From assembly GCF_030445035.2 (NCBI RefSeq), contig NC_080673.1, positions 182,199,216-182,263,215 of the forward strand: a stretch of DNA of 64,000 nt, in the 5' to 3' direction. The position numbers and the translations under genes are program-made. Of the stretch, positions 1-12,217 are shown one piece after another; positions within the stretch are counted from its first letter, which is position 1, and each line of letters begins with the position of its first letter. The notes below the pieces were generated by a model. That model worked only from the letters and a program-made list of their open reading frames with translations. It was not told the origin of the DNA and searched no databases. This DNA is from Dasypus novemcinctus (taxonomy: Eukaryota; Chordata; Mammalia; Cingulata; Dasypodidae).

Positions 1-1150
1 TCAAGATTTTCCTTCTTACACAAGCAATTTCATGCTTTATTGTAAATTTGTTTCTTTTTGTGGCTGAAATAGATGTGGTCTCTTTGCAGGAAAAGGCTGT
101 TGGGTAAGGAACTAACTTCAGATGGAAACTTCCTCCAGACCTGTATATTTGTGTTCTTTTCCCAGAAGGAATTTTGTTATGGGTAATTCTGCTTGCAAAT
201 TAATCTTCCCCTTCCCATTTTTTTCCTGAACAAAAGCATCTTAGGAAAATTGCTTGCAAGTTTTTTCCATCATTAACTTTTGGATCATTCTTGATAAACA
301 GACAAGTTTGGAGTTTCCCTCTTTGCCACACAATGAGACCAGCAACAAAGCCAATGCTTCCCTCTCTGTCTGGGGAAGTTGAATGTGCTTCTGATGGGAC
401 ACGTAATTGGGGCCGAAAACTCACGTTAGCCCTGCAAACGTGATAGCATATAGGGCTAAGCTGTCTTTGCATCATCTTCTGAGGCAGACATGACAGGTAG
501 CTTCTCTTACCTCCTTTCAAGAGAACCTGCTGTGAGGAGTGGAGTAGCTGACAGCCTCCAGCTGCCTCACTTTCAGGATCCACCACAAAATGCAAAGCAA
601 AGACACCCCCTCCCTGGGCTGCTCCCAGCCAATGACCGAGCCTGTTGAGGGTGTTAGTACTGGATCTTTCTTGCCCAAAAGGGGACTCCTCCAATGGGCA
701 GTCTTTCTCTGGGACTCCCCAACAGTCTAGCTAAGACTTCCTCAGAACTGTAGTACAGACTGAAGCTTATCTTATCCAATCCTCCTTCCTTCCCCTTCTT
801 CACAGATGATAAATCATCCTTCTACTCCTGGGCCTTCTATTATCCTAAAGGTATTTCCCCCAATAAATTCCTTGTACTTCTATTAACAATTCCATTTTAG
901 TGTCTACTTCTTGGAAGATCCAAATTGACCCATCTCTTCAGGTCCACCTCCAAAGCTCCCACATACTTGTATTTTGCCATGAAAAGAGCTCCCACTTGCT
1001 CCTTTCTGGCACACCACCACCCATTCATGTCTTTCTCAAGTATAGGAATCTGGCTTCTTTAATTCTTTTCTCCACCTCTCAGCCTGGTGAAACCCATCTA
1101 AAGTCCAATAAATGATCAAGCAGGCAAAGAATCGTTGTTCATTTCAGGTG
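1..1150. other. No gene recognised
   Basis: Nothing in this stretch matched a known gene. The part 780-920 has an LTR-end-like AATAAATTCCTTGTACTTCT, too weak to call. The 164-codon minus-strand frame at 200-694 has no recognisable domain. Confidence 0.5.
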
Positions 1151-1204
1151 TGTTATATCATGCTATTCAGGTGCATGTATGTAGAAGACTGCAAATATTT
1201 ATAA

Positions 1205-1365
1205 TCTAATATCTTTCCTTCTTTCACTGTCACATGAAGATAAGGAACAAGATAAGGAACCCAAGGCTCAGAAAGGCAAGTCACTGGGCCAGGGTCACAC
1301 ACTAAGCACATGAGGAAATCACTGTCAATTCCAGGACTTGCTGACTGCAAAGCCCATGCTATCTC
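1205..1365 (-). mobile_element. MIR fragment
   Basis: AGGCTCAGAAAGGCAAGTCA and GGGTCACACACTAAGCACAT are inverted MIR landmarks. Confidence 0.5.
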
Positions 1366-1459
1366 AACCTAATCTGTGTGTGTGAGTACAGTTGTTGAGA
1401 ACCCAGTAGATGTATGCTGAAGGACACAGATGCAGCTGAAGGATGGGGGGAGTATCCCA

Positions 1460-3003
1460 TCAAGACTCCATTTTCTGGATCAAAGACCTAAATATAAGCG
1501 ACAACCATAAAACTCTTAGAAGCAAATGTAGGAAAACGTCCTCAAGATCTTGCAGTAGGCAGTAATTTCTTAAACCTTACACTCGAAGCGCGAGCAGCAA
1601 AAGAAAAATAAATAAATGGGACCTCCTCAACATTAAACACTTTTGCACCTGAAAGGATTTTGTCAGAAGAGTGAAAAGGCAGCCAACTCAATAGAAGAAA
1701 ATATTTGGCAATCACGTATCTGATAAGGGTTTAATATACATGATATATAAAGAAATCATATAACTCAACAATAAAAAGAAAAACTACCTGATTAAAAAAG
1801 GGCAAAAGACTTGAATAGACATTTGTCCAAAGAAGAAATATAAATTGCAAAGAAACACATGAAAAAATGTTCAACATCACTAGCGATTAGGGAAATGTAC
1901 ATCAAAACTACAATGAGATATCATTTCATACCTATGAGACTGGCCGCTATAAACAGCTGAAAAATTGTAAATATTGGAGAGGATGTGGAGAAATAGGGAA
2001 ACTTAGTCACTGTTGGTGGGAATGTAGAATGGTACAGCTGCTGTGGAGGATTATTTGCAGTTCCTAAGGAAGTTGAATATAGACTTGACAAGTGACCTGG
2101 TAATACCATTACCAGCTATAAACCCAGAAGAATGAAAGTAAAGATACAAATAGACATTGGTGCACCAAAGTTCATAGTGACATTATTCACGATTGCCAAA
2201 AGTTGAAAACAACCCAGGTGTCCGTCAACTGATGAATGGATAAACAAATTATGGTGTATACACACAATGGAATATTATGCAGCAGTAAGATGAAGTCATG
2301 AAGCATATGACAACAGAGATGAAGTTGGAGCACATTATATTGATTGAAGCAAGTCAGGCACAAAAAGACAAATATATGATTGCACTATTATAAACTAAAT
2401 ATATTGTGTAAACTCATAGAATTAATAATTAGAATATAGGTTAGCAGAAAATAGAAAGAAGGCAGAGATTGGAAAGCTAAGGTTAATCTGTGCAGAATTG
2501 GTAAAAAGGTTGTTTGTAAATCTTTGGAAATGAATAGAAATGATGAAAACATAATACGGTGTTTGTAACTAGCTGTACTATTGCATGTGTATGAGAGTGG
2601 TTGATAGGGAAAGTCCAAGGTCATGTATATTATTAGAAGGAAATCTCAAAAGTATAACATGGGACCCTAAAAGATAGTAAAACCTCATGTAAAACACAAA
2701 TATGGTTGATATTGCATTTATAAGATGATTTTTACAAAATATAAATACAAATATACTAGAGAGAAGGAAACAGAATAGCAGCTATGTATGGCAGGAGAAG
2801 CATAGAGAGATGGAGAGGTGATGAGTTTTGTTTGTTTTTTTTTTGTTTTGTTTATTATTATTATTGGAATAGTGAATGTGCTTTAAGAATGACTGAAGTG
2901 ATGAATGCACAAATATGTGGTTATACCAAATACCATTGATTATACATTTAGGATGGATTTTTGCTTTATAACTATGTATCAATAAAATTGATTTGTTAAG
3001 AGG
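1460..3003 (+). mobile_element. L1 3' end: end of ORF2 and 3' UTR, degenerate
   Basis: The order of motifs is that of the end of L1 ORF2: ATCAAAGACCTAAATATAAG, GACTTGAATAGACATTTGTC, GGAGAGGATGTGGAGAAA and GATGAATGGATAAACAAA. A 3' UTR ending CAATAAAATTGATTTG follows. Stops and frameshifts are frequent, so it is not coding. Confidence 0.85.
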
Positions 3004-3275
3004 AAAAAAAAGACTCAATTTGCAGGAGGAATCCTCCTGGGAAAACAAAACTCATCACACTAGAGTTAAGTGCACAAGTGTGACCCAAGTTTAACAGGAT
3101 TAGAGTGGAGGGAGGTTTTGAGTCCAATATGGGATCCCATAGTCACTTCCACAGTCTGCCCTGTGGCCCAGCCACTAGGTACTCACGCCTGAGTCTTGAG
3201 GAAAAGAAATTATAGTAACAATTATTTCAAGATATTAACTAAAGACTAAAATGACCAGGGTTAGCATACCCAATT

Positions 3276-3645
3276 TTTTATACACTTCCCCCGACCTCCC
3301 CGCCCCCCCGGCCCCTTGGGGCTTTTTTTGCTTGCTGTCTGCTCTCTGTGTCCATTCGCTGTGCCTTCTTCTGTGTCTGTATTTATTTTTATTTATTCCA
3401 CACACACCCCTTGCGGCTTGCTTGCTGTCTGCTCTCTGTGTCCATTCATTGCATGCTCTTCTATGGTTTTTTTTTTGCTTGTCTCCCTTTTTGTTGTGTC
3501 ACCTTTCTGAGTCGGCTCTCCGTGGCGCATGCAGGCCAGAGACACTCCGTGAGCCTGCCTGCACAAGGAGGCCCCGGGACACCAACCCAGGGCTTCCCAT
3601 ATGGGTAGATGGGAGCCCAACCGATTGAGCCACAGCCGCTTCCCT
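3276..3645 (-). mobile_element. DAS-SINE, minus strand
   Basis: GCATACCCAATT flanks it exactly at 3264-3275 and 3646-3657. The head (at the right edge) has the CAATCGGTTGGGCTCCCATC type. The body contains an extra duplicated block (GCTTGCTGTCTGCTCTCTGT at about 3330 and 3420). Confidence 0.9.
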
Positions 3646-3659
3646 GCATACCCAATTAT

Positions 3660-4602
3660 AATAAACCAAAGAAGAAATACTTCCAGTTTATAAACACAGT
3701 GTGGGAAATTTTAACCACAAATAAAACGCCTCTTAATACAGCCAAGGGCAAGTTGGGGTAGTCAGAGGTGTCAGTTCCTGCAAGTGAGAGAAATTGCCAC
3801 TAAGACAGGCTCTGGAGGAGAGCAAGGGGACAATGAGATAAATATTCCCAAAACAGTTGCACACCGCTACTGTGGTGCTGAAAACACTAAGGTTAGACTC
3901 CAGCACATTCACTGCCCCCCTGAAATGTTCTCCGCCCTACAAAGCTCATTCCATATCAGTGTTTTCCTCCTATTTCTTTTATTTTTCTCATTTAAAAGGA
4001 CCACACTGCTTCCGAACTTTTGAAAGCCTTGTCTTTGAATTTATGTCCCAGTTTTGCCTGGCAAGTAGATTATGTTCAATAAATAAATGAAAACTATTAT
4101 TTTTAAAATACAAACAGCACATACTTACCGTAAGCCATTTCAAAATTAGAGGAAAGAAGCAACCCCTCTCCACTCCATTGAAGAAATGTGTAAAATTTTT
4201 CCAGGTGGTCCTAAAATCTGTGCATATGCTTTGGTTATTTTAAGGCTGAAGTCATCCTCTGGATTCAATATTGGATGTTTAGAAGAGTCAGATCCTTGAA
4301 CCATTAACGTAGGTGAAAGGCCACCAAAGGTTTGCAGTATTGGCAAAATTTTGAGGAAAGACAATATCTTTAAAGATCTTTTGGGTGATCAAGTAAGTCA
4401 CTGCAGAGTTTGCACTGGCACCTCTATTTTCCCTCCATCCCCAGTGTCACCACTCTAACCTACGCCAACTTTTCTCACCACCATCTCTAATTCAGTGGGG
4501 TATGTGAGACGATTCACTCATGGCTAGGAAGAACACATTAGTTCTATTTCAATTTTTCATCTCATCCTTTTAAAAATTCTGAAAAGTTTATAAATAAATA
4601 AA
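3660..4602. other. Unassigned intergenic sequence
   Basis: No repeat family, RNA gene or exon was recognised. Open frames are short and overlap each other on both strands. Confidence 0.5.
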
Positions 4603-4607
4603 CAGAC

Positions 4608-5110
4608 TGTAGTGGTTTGAGTTTTTTGTGGACCCCAGAAAATCCTGTTCTTAAAGTTTATCCATTCCTATGAATGTAAACATAGATGGGAACTTTTAAT
4701 TAGATTTGGTTAAGGGGCATTCCTTTTGATTAGATCATTTCAGGAGGGTATGACCCAGCATGAGTCTTAATACTCATACTAGAGTCCTTTTTAAATGAAG
4801 GGGGGAAAAAAGCACATACACAGGAAAAAGTAGGAGAAACACCCAGAAACTGAGAGAGAAGGCCCTGGGAGCCAGAGGCTGAAATCAACAAAACCCACAG
4901 AAGTAGAGACTGGCAGATGCCACCATTGTACCCTGCCATGTGCCTGACTGCCCAAAGTGGCAGGTCTAGGAGAAGGCATCTCCTGATGAAGCCTTGATTT
5001 GTACATTTTCACAAGCTCAGAACTGTAAGATTGTAACCTAATAAAGCTTGAATGTGAAAGTCAACCCATTTCTGGTATATTGCTTTGGCAGCCTTTAGCA
5101 AATTAAAACA
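4608..5110 (+). mobile_element. Solo LTR, group A
   Basis: It starts TGTAGTGGTTTGAG and ends AATTAAAACA, bounded on both sides by CAGAC (4603-4607 and 5111-5115), a perfect 5-bp target duplication. It shares the group A landmarks CCATTCCTATGAATGT and GCCTTGATTT with the LTRs at 12.2 and 14.1 kb. No internal sequence follows. Confidence 0.85.
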
Positions 5111-5115
5111 CAGAC

Positions 5116-6043
5116 TTATATTCAAAATTTTTTTTAAGTGGGGATAGATGAAAAAAGTTTAGATGCCTGTTTTAGGCTCTCATATTTCAAACCTTCCTGA
5201 TTTTGTAAGGTTATTCATTTTTTTTTCATTCTTTCATTCATCAGATATTTATCAAATGCCTGCTATGTCCCTCCACTGTTGAGGTATTGGAAATACAATA
5301 CTAAGATTGACAAATTCCTTGCCCTTATAGAACTTTCTGGGAAATACAGGCAATAAAGTAATTGTTAGAAATAGTATACTATTTAGAGTGATAGTTCAAC
5401 CCTCCAGCCAGCAGAAGAGGGGACAGGGGGATTGGTGGTGCTGTTAGCGACCTGAATTATCACCTCCCTAGGCCCTTAAGGCTTCTCAGCTTCTCCTGGA
5501 CTGAATGCTAATGTGGGCTTTCTTAATAGATCACACCACAGCCTGGTTGGCCAAAGGGCCATTAGAAGAATGTGGATCTGCATCTTGTCAAATGTAACAG
5601 AGAGAAAGGCAAAATAAAACCTCTTCTTTTCATCCTGTGGTGTTTGTGAGGTTTGTCAAGAATGAAGCAACTCAACTAATATCATGATTTGTGGATATGA
5701 GGTGTAACATAGTCATATCTCGTTGACAGGGGTGTTTTAAATTACTGATAAAATAAACAACGTGAGCCTTAAAACACTACACACAAATGATTTTAAGAGG
5801 CAAGTGGGGCCTCTTCCAGGACCACTTTCCATCTTATAGCCTGTGTTAGATCAGGACTCCCCTGCCCCCCCCCCCCCCACCTTGGTATCCAATTAGGAGG
5901 GATGCATAACTGGATCCAAGGGAAGCAGCCAGGATGTGGATGTCATTGTATTTGGTGCATTATAATCCCTTTAGCTGAAACTATCTTGCCTGATTCTCTT
6001 TACTAATCATAACCACATGAAAGGAACCAGGTGTACCATGTGT
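5116..6043. other. Unassigned intergenic sequence
   Basis: The part 5215-5360 (CATTCATCAGATATTTATCA, CTTGCCCTTATAGAACTTTC) looks like an old interspersed repeat. The rest, apart from a poly-C run, was not recognised. Confidence 0.45.
5865..5878 (+). repeat. Poly-C run, 14 bases
   Basis: A simple C homopolymer in otherwise unassigned sequence. Confidence 0.95.
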
Positions 6044-6252
6044 GGCAGGGGTTCTTAGTCTTTTTTGTTCCATGGACCCCTTTGCCAATCAGATGAAAAT
6101 CATGGACCCCTTACTAAGGCCACTTATTAAATAAATATATGGTATCTTATTAAATAAATATATCACACTCACACAAATACATCCCCACAATAATAATGTT
6201 TTATTTGAATTGCAGTTCAAGCTCACGGACCCCTGGCTAAGAACCCCTGGTT
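6044..6252. mobile_element. Small DNA-transposon-like element with inverted ends
   Basis: It begins GGCAGGGGTTCTTAGTC and ends GGCTAAGAACCCCTGG, an inverted pair. It carries CATGGACCCC phrases near both ends. A related copy is at 51034-51236. Confidence 0.55.
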
Positions 6253-6520
6253 TTGTCATGGTGCAGTGGGAAGGAAGACCTAAGAAGTGTTCATAAGAAA
6301 AAGGAGGGGCGTGGACTACCCTGGCTCACTACCAAGAGTCAGGCCCATGTAGGAGAGCAAAGCAGCCTCTGGATTGACAAATCCAGAGTTGGGCACCCTT
6401 GCCTTTTGGGCACCCAACCTACTCCCATTGGCTTCACCTCCTGTACCCAAAACCATTCTCGTGATAGTCCTGAATGTGGTTTATTCTAAAGAGAATATGA
6501 CAGATAAAAGCCCAATGTAG

Positions 6521-6909
6521 GGAAGCAAATTTGGCCCAGTGGTTAGGGCGTCCGTCTACCACATGGGAGGTCCCCGGTTCAAGCCCCCGGCCTTCTTGAC
6601 CCGTGTGGAGCTGGCCCATGAACAGTGCTGATGCGCGCAAAGAGTGCTGTACCTAAGGAGAGCCTCCCAGCACAAAAGGAAGTGCAGCCTGCCCAAGAAT
6701 GGTGCCGCACCCACAGAGAGCTGACACAACAAGACGACGCAACAAAAAGAAACACAGATTCCCGTGCCGCTGACAACAACAGAAGCCAACAAAGAAGGAG
6801 ACACAGCAAATAGACACAGAGAACAGACAACTGGGGCTGGGGGGGGGGAGGGGAAGGAGGAGGGGAAGGAGGAGGGGAAGGGGAGAGAAATAAATAAATA
6901 AATCTTTAA
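6521..6909 (+). mobile_element. DAS-SINE
   Basis: It is flanked by the duplication AAAAGCCCAATGTAG (6506-6520 and about 6910-6924). The head is GGAAGCAAATTTGGCCCAGT and the tail a GGGGAAGGAGGA run followed by AAATAAATAAATAAATC. Confidence 0.92.
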
Positions 6910-7214
6910 AAAAGCCCAATGTAGTCCCAATCACATCCATCTGCTTTTTAACAGGATCGACAATAGGATCTGGTGCTTTGGAAATAAAGCATTGGGAAGC
7001 CAAGAGGGATGAGGTTCACCATTAGAGAGGGCACACCTTGCAATGGCCCTTAGTGTACCCTGGGATGGGCGGCTGCCTACTCGCCTTGGAGTTCAGGGAA
7101 GCACCTGGCATTCTGAAGAGTGCACGGTAAGTGGGAGGGAAATACGGGAAAGGGATCCTATCCAAAAAGAGGAAAAAAGGCGAGTTTTTTCAAAGGCTGC
7201 GTGGTGTGAAGGTA

Positions 7215-7860
7215 AAAATGATTGATATAGCCACCCTGGAAAACAATTTGGCAATTACGTAAAAAGTTAAACATACACTTAACATAAGATGCAGAAATCC
7301 CACACTTGAGTATTTACCCTGGAGAACTTAAAACTTAAAACTTAGGTTGGACATAAAACCTATACATAAATGTTCACAACAAATGTTTGCAGTAGCTCTA
7401 TTCATAATTGCCCAAAACTGGAAACACTCAAACTGTCTTTCTATGGGTGGATGTACAAAAGTGTGTTGGCCCAACAACCGTGGAATGGAATGAAATACTG
7501 CTCAGGCAATTAAAAAAAACAAAAACAATTGAGATACACAACAACTTGGATGGATCAAAAGAGCATTATGCTGAGTGAAAGAAGCCAGTCTCTAAAGGTT
7601 ACATACTGTATACTTGCATTTAAGAGATGGAGAACAGAAGAGTGGTTTCCAGGGGTTGGGACAGGTATGTGTGTCTATAAAGGGACAGCATGAGGGTGTT
7701 TTGTGGGTGTGTGTGTGTTAATAGAGCAGTCATGTAACTTGATTGTGGCAGTGGTTATGGCATCTATACATGTGTTAAGATTCATAGAACTGAATCTAAA
7801 AAACCCTCCAAAAGTCAATTTTCACTGTACGTTAATTTTAAAAGTAAAATAATATTAAAA
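7215..7860 (+). mobile_element. L1 3' end, old subfamily
   Basis: ACCCTGGAAAACAATTTGGC, GGAAACACTCAAACTGTC, GCATTATGCTGAGTGAAAG and GGTTTCCAGGGGTTGGG in this order mark the end of an old L1 (L1M type). It is degenerate. Confidence 0.75.
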
Positions 7861-7871
7861 ATACATCTATG

Positions 7872-8030
7872 TGCCCAGAGATGTACTCACCAGATGCAAT
7901 GGATGTGTCATGATTATGGGGGAGAGTGTTACTGTGGGGGGGAGTGGGGGGGGTGGGGGAGGTGGGGGTGAATGGGGACCTCATATTTTTTTAATGTAAT
8001 ATTTTTTTTAAAAATGAATAAAATAAAATT
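7872..8030 (+). mobile_element. NCR family copy, strongly 5'-truncated
   Basis: This piece matches 50282-50430 almost throughout (AGATGTACTCACCAGA, GGGGGAGAGTGTT, GGGGACCTCATATTTTTTT). A likely target duplication ATACATCTATG / ATATATCTATG flanks it. It lies immediately after an L1 3' end. Confidence 0.7.
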
Positions 8031-8039
8031 TAAAAAAAT

Positions 8040-8970
8040 ATATATCTATGAATTATGGAGACCTGGCTAACACCTCTTACCAGGTATAACTCTGAACTAG
8101 TCCATTTATGTATTCATCCATCATCCTTCCATCCATCCATCTCTCCCTACACGTACTTACACTGGGCAGGTATTAAGGATGCAGAGACAGAAGGAAAAGT
8201 TTCTGTTCATAAGGAACTCATCTAATGGAGGAGAACAAGATATTCTCTTGTCCAACTTGAACAAGATTTGATCTCTATGTGCCCCTGTGAGAAGACGCCA
8301 ACTAAGACTGGAAAGTCAAGGATGACTTTGCCTCTCAAAGCCAATTTCCTCGTTTGGAATTTTAGGGGAAGGAGTTCTTCCTGCTCTACTTCTTCTAGAA
8401 GCTTGTTGGGGAAATCGAGTTCATGAGGAAGGTCTGTGACCTGTGGATCATGGTCATACAGAAAGGCTTATGATCATTCCAATTCAGAAGGAGCCGTCTG
8501 GTGTCTCTCAGACCAAATGGTTGGTTTTAAGAATAAAGATTTTGTAGGTAATGTTACAGGGGAAAGAGGAAGACAGGATGTCTCTGTATCTTCCCAGGCT
8601 GAGGCTGTTATGAAAAAAATGTTTTCATACATTTTCTTTAAAAGTTTTTTCAATGAAAATAGAATTCTACTTTGATTCAGGCTTTCCCCTGCTGTGCTAA
8701 CAATTTGATTTCTACAACACTGGCTGAAAGTGAAAAATAAAGCAGACCTATTGTAGAAGTTATCGACTAAGAGCAGATGTGATGGGCTTTTTGTTTGTTT
8801 GTTTTTTACTATTCATCCCCAAAGATCTTTCAGACCTTCGTTTTTGTTTTCCCATACAATATAGATCTATAGCCAATGGGTAAAAGTTGAAGGTAGGCAT
8901 TATTTGGGCTCATATGGAAGAATCTTTTAATAATTAGCAATGAATCATTATAGTTATTATTATTATTACT
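8040..8970. other. Unassigned intergenic sequence
   Basis: Short CATC-type repeats lie near 8118-8145. Otherwise nothing was recognised. Confidence 0.5.
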
Positions 8971-8974
8971 ACTA

Positions 8975-9115
8975 GTAGTTCTACCTTTAACCACTTATTC
9001 TATGCCAGGCACTGGGTCAACCATTTTATAGCCATTATCTCTTTTAATCTGAAAGACAGCTGTCATTCCTTCCACTTTACAGATGAAAAAAGCTCAAAAG
9101 ATAAGTACTCAAGTC
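8975..9115 (-). mobile_element. MIR SINE
   Basis: CTATGCCAGGCACTGGGTCA, TATCTCTTTTAATCTGAAAG and CACTTTACAGATGAAAAAAG follow an inverted MIR. Confidence 0.7.
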
Positions 9116-9299
9116 ACCCAGACGGTCAACAGAAGCACCAGGATTCCAATGCAGTAGGTGCAAAAGACAAGGACAAGAGACAGACTGAAAAGAAATATTT
9201 ATAAGGTAGTTTAGTATCAGAATGTAATAGAGCGCTAGTAAATCAATGGCAGAAAGAAAATGCATAGAAAAAGAAGCAACAGAAATAAACTGGTAATTC

Positions 9300-9755
9300 A
9301 TTAAAAAAAATACAGATGTTCAATAAAATACAGAAAGGTGCCCAACATCACTAGCAATCAAAAAATGCAAAAGAGCAGGTGTCACTCAGTGGCCGAATGC
9401 CTACTCTCCATGTACGAAGTCCTGGGTTCAATCCCTGGTACATCCTAAAAACAATTTTTTAAAAAACTGTAAAGTAAAACAATGAGATACCATTTTTCAA
9501 TCCATCCTATTGGGAAAAAATTGGAAAGATTAATAACATCAATGGCTGAATGTGAATAAAGAAAGATCTTGTATGTTGTTGACAGGGTACAAATTAACAC
9601 AGCCATTTTGGAAGGAAATTAGGTGGTATCATTTATATATTTTTTTAATGCAGATAATCTGTGACTCAGCAATTCCAGTGTTTAGGTTCTCTCCTAGAGT
9701 AACACCTGCTTCTATGCTTGAGAAGTATGTACAGAAGGTTTCACTGTAGCATTGC
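9300..9755 (+). mobile_element. L1 ORF2-end fragment, interrupted by a short SINE
   Basis: CCAACATCACTAGCAATCAA precedes the SINE at 9372-9465 and AACAATGAGATACCATTTTT follows it, which is the normal L1 order. The fragment then runs into an NCR family copy. Confidence 0.7.
9372..9465 (+). mobile_element. Short tRNA-derived SINE (head only)
   Basis: It begins GAGCAGGTGTCACTCAGTGG and has a B-box-like GGGTTCAATCC followed directly by an A-rich tail, with no DAS-SINE body. It interrupts an L1 fragment. Confidence 0.7.
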
Positions 9756-10620
9756 TTGGAGTTCACTGCCTTACCAGTGGGCCCTACTTTGGAATTTGTA
9801 CTCCTGAGGGTGATGGAGTTGGACTCAGATGTGACCTTTCTACACATGCCTCTTCTGCCACTTTTACTGAACCTGTAGTTGGTGCTGGGGTTAGTATATG
9901 CTCAGGAGACTGAATCTCTGGACTGTCCATGTACCAGCTGGGCCCTGAGCCTCAGCAGAGCTGCAACACCTACTCTCCGGTTTGTTGGACTTATCCAGGT
10001 CAGCTAACAGGGAGGTGAGGATGGTCAACCACTACACCAGGGAACTGAAAGCATCTACACCTGCAAGCAGGAGAATCCCAGCCATCAGCCATGTGGGATC
10101 TCAGCCCCCTCTCGATTTAGGGGTGGAGTGGACATTGCCATCCCAGGGTCCTCAGAATGGAGGAATAAAATATGGATTAGAGTGGACTTACTGGTATTCT
10201 ACTATAGAATTACTGTGACTCTAGTAATGGAAAAATTGTACCATTAATGTGGAGACAGTGGCCACAGGAGTTGCTGAGAGCAGGGAGAGGGAAGAAGAGG
10301 GGGGCATTTTGGGGACTTGGAGTTGTCCTGAATGATATTGCAGGGACAGATGCTGGACATTATATATCCTGCCATAACCACTGAATGGACTAGGGGAGAG
10401 TGTAAATTACAATGTAAACTATAATTTGTAGCAGGGCTCCAAAATGTATTCATCAAATGCAGTGAATGTGCCACACTGATGAAAGAGGTTGTTGAGGTGG
10501 GAGGACTGAGGGGTAGGTGGGGAGTGGAGAGTATGGGAACCTCATATTTTTTAATGTAACATTTTGAGTGATGTATGTATCTTTTTTTAAAAAAAAGAAA
10601 ATAAAAAGTATTTTTAAAAA
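9755..10620 (+). mobile_element. NCR family copy, 3' portion
   Basis: The sequence aligns by eye with about 49590-50440 of the complete copy. Shared blocks are the GATGGAGTTGGACTCAGATG segment, AATCTCTGGACTG, GTCAACCACTACACCA, TTGGAGTTGTCCTG and the CCTCATATTTTTTTAATGTAA end. It sits at the end of an L1 remnant and finishes in an A-rich tail. Confidence 0.75.
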
Positions 10621-10625
10621 ACATG

Positions 10626-11734
10626 GCGTTTCCCCCTAATTATTGGGCCATGAGTAGGGCTGAAAGCAAGAGTTTCATTCTGGCCCTACTTTCTCTTGTA
10701 ATTAGGCCATATCACCATTACGGTGCTTAAACATTTCAGGGCACTTGTGCTTTCACTTTTAGTCTGGTTAATGGATTCAGTAACTGTTATAATTCCAAAA
10801 TAGCAAATAGACATGTGGGATGGATCAGATGCCAGCCGGGCACAAGACTCTAAATGGTTCCCGTAAGAGTAATACTGCTCAGCTTCCCACACCTCTGGGG
10901 CATGTGAACCTCAGGTTTTTAGTGACCTGTGGGTGTGCAGCAGCCTCTTTCTAACTTAATTGGGAGGCATTACTGAGATCCAATGACAATAACAAGGTAA
11001 TAGAGAATTTGGTTGGCTGAGCTGGGATGCAGATCTCCCCACTACTCCCTGAAAGGCATATCCATCTGTTTGTATCCACTAACCCTGCAGGTTTCTGTCT
11101 TTTAATTTAGGGAGCAAAAAGGAGTTTGGATAGAGGAGTGCAGCAGGTGAACAGGAAGTTGGGGGGCCAGGGTAGACCTTTGGACTGGAGGTAGGGCTGG
11201 AGCTGATGTAAGTGTTTTCACAGGAGGCTTTCTGAGGGTCTAGCCCCAGAAGAGCAACTTGAGTGCTCATTCCCCACCTCTGGCCATTGGTCCACAAGAC
11301 TGGACACTGTGGGAATAGATGGAAATGCTGTTCTTTTTATGTCTGTTTGCATTCTCATGATGAGACTCAAAAGTTTTCGAAGATAGTACATGTCTGCAGT
11401 GGGATCCAGGGCAAGAGAAAAAGGAGCTGGCAACTGCCATGAGGTACACATAGCTAGGCGAATGGTTTGTAGGTACCCACGAGGTCTGCTTTGAGGATTC
11501 CCACAAATAGTTGAAGGATGCTCTGTGGTGGGGGAGCAGGTCTAAGTTCCTGGGCTCTGAGTTCCTCATCAGTAACATGGGATATTAAAAGTCACTTTGT
11601 GAGGGGTGTGAGAAAAAGGGACAGCATAGCAAGGCACCTAGTGAAGTGTTTGTGCTCCATAAATGGTGCTTTTATCATTTACACAACTCTCGGAGTTCAG
11701 ACAGAACCTGACACGTGACATCATATCCTGTGAC
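10626..11734. other. Unassigned intergenic sequence
   Basis: No family was recognised. Several overlapping frames of 60-100 codons on both strands look like chance. Confidence 0.5.
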
Positions 11735-11835
11735 CCTTTCATGTCCCTGCAAACTTCATTGAATGAAGTATTTTACAGATGAGGAACTGGAAATTCAGAG
11801 GGATGATGATGGTCAGTGGCAAAGCCCAGACTGAG
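11735..11835 (-). mobile_element. MIR fragment
   Basis: TATTTTACAGATGAGGAACT and GTCAGTGGCAAAGCCCAGAC are inverted MIR landmarks. Confidence 0.45.
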
Positions 11836-12217
11836 TAGTCAGAGGAGATAGCACAGTAAGCATGCAAACAAGGGTTCTCATGTACCTTCACTTCACAGAA
11901 GTGTTTCTTGACCTCCTGCTCTCAGTGGTCCTTGGGGATCACAAGAAAGGGTGGGAAGATTCCAAGGTAGTTCCATTTTGGTTTCTTGTTGACTCTCAAG
12001 TTACCTGAAATCCCGCCCCCAAGCTTCTCCCCTGGTGTCTGTCATAACAAAGCAATTCTATTGTGGAGATTCATGCTCTTGGGTCAAAGACTCCACAGTT
12101 CTCCACAGATGGAATTGGAACAAGTCATTGACCTCTATTTCCATCAGTCTTTGAGAACTGTTGTGGTGTTATTTTATGCTATGGAAGTGTAATGAAATGA
12201 GCACAGATGTTGGCACT

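Noticed and set aside
200..694. 164-codon minus-strand open frame
   Set aside because: No recognisable domain, splice context or conserved-looking composition was seen.
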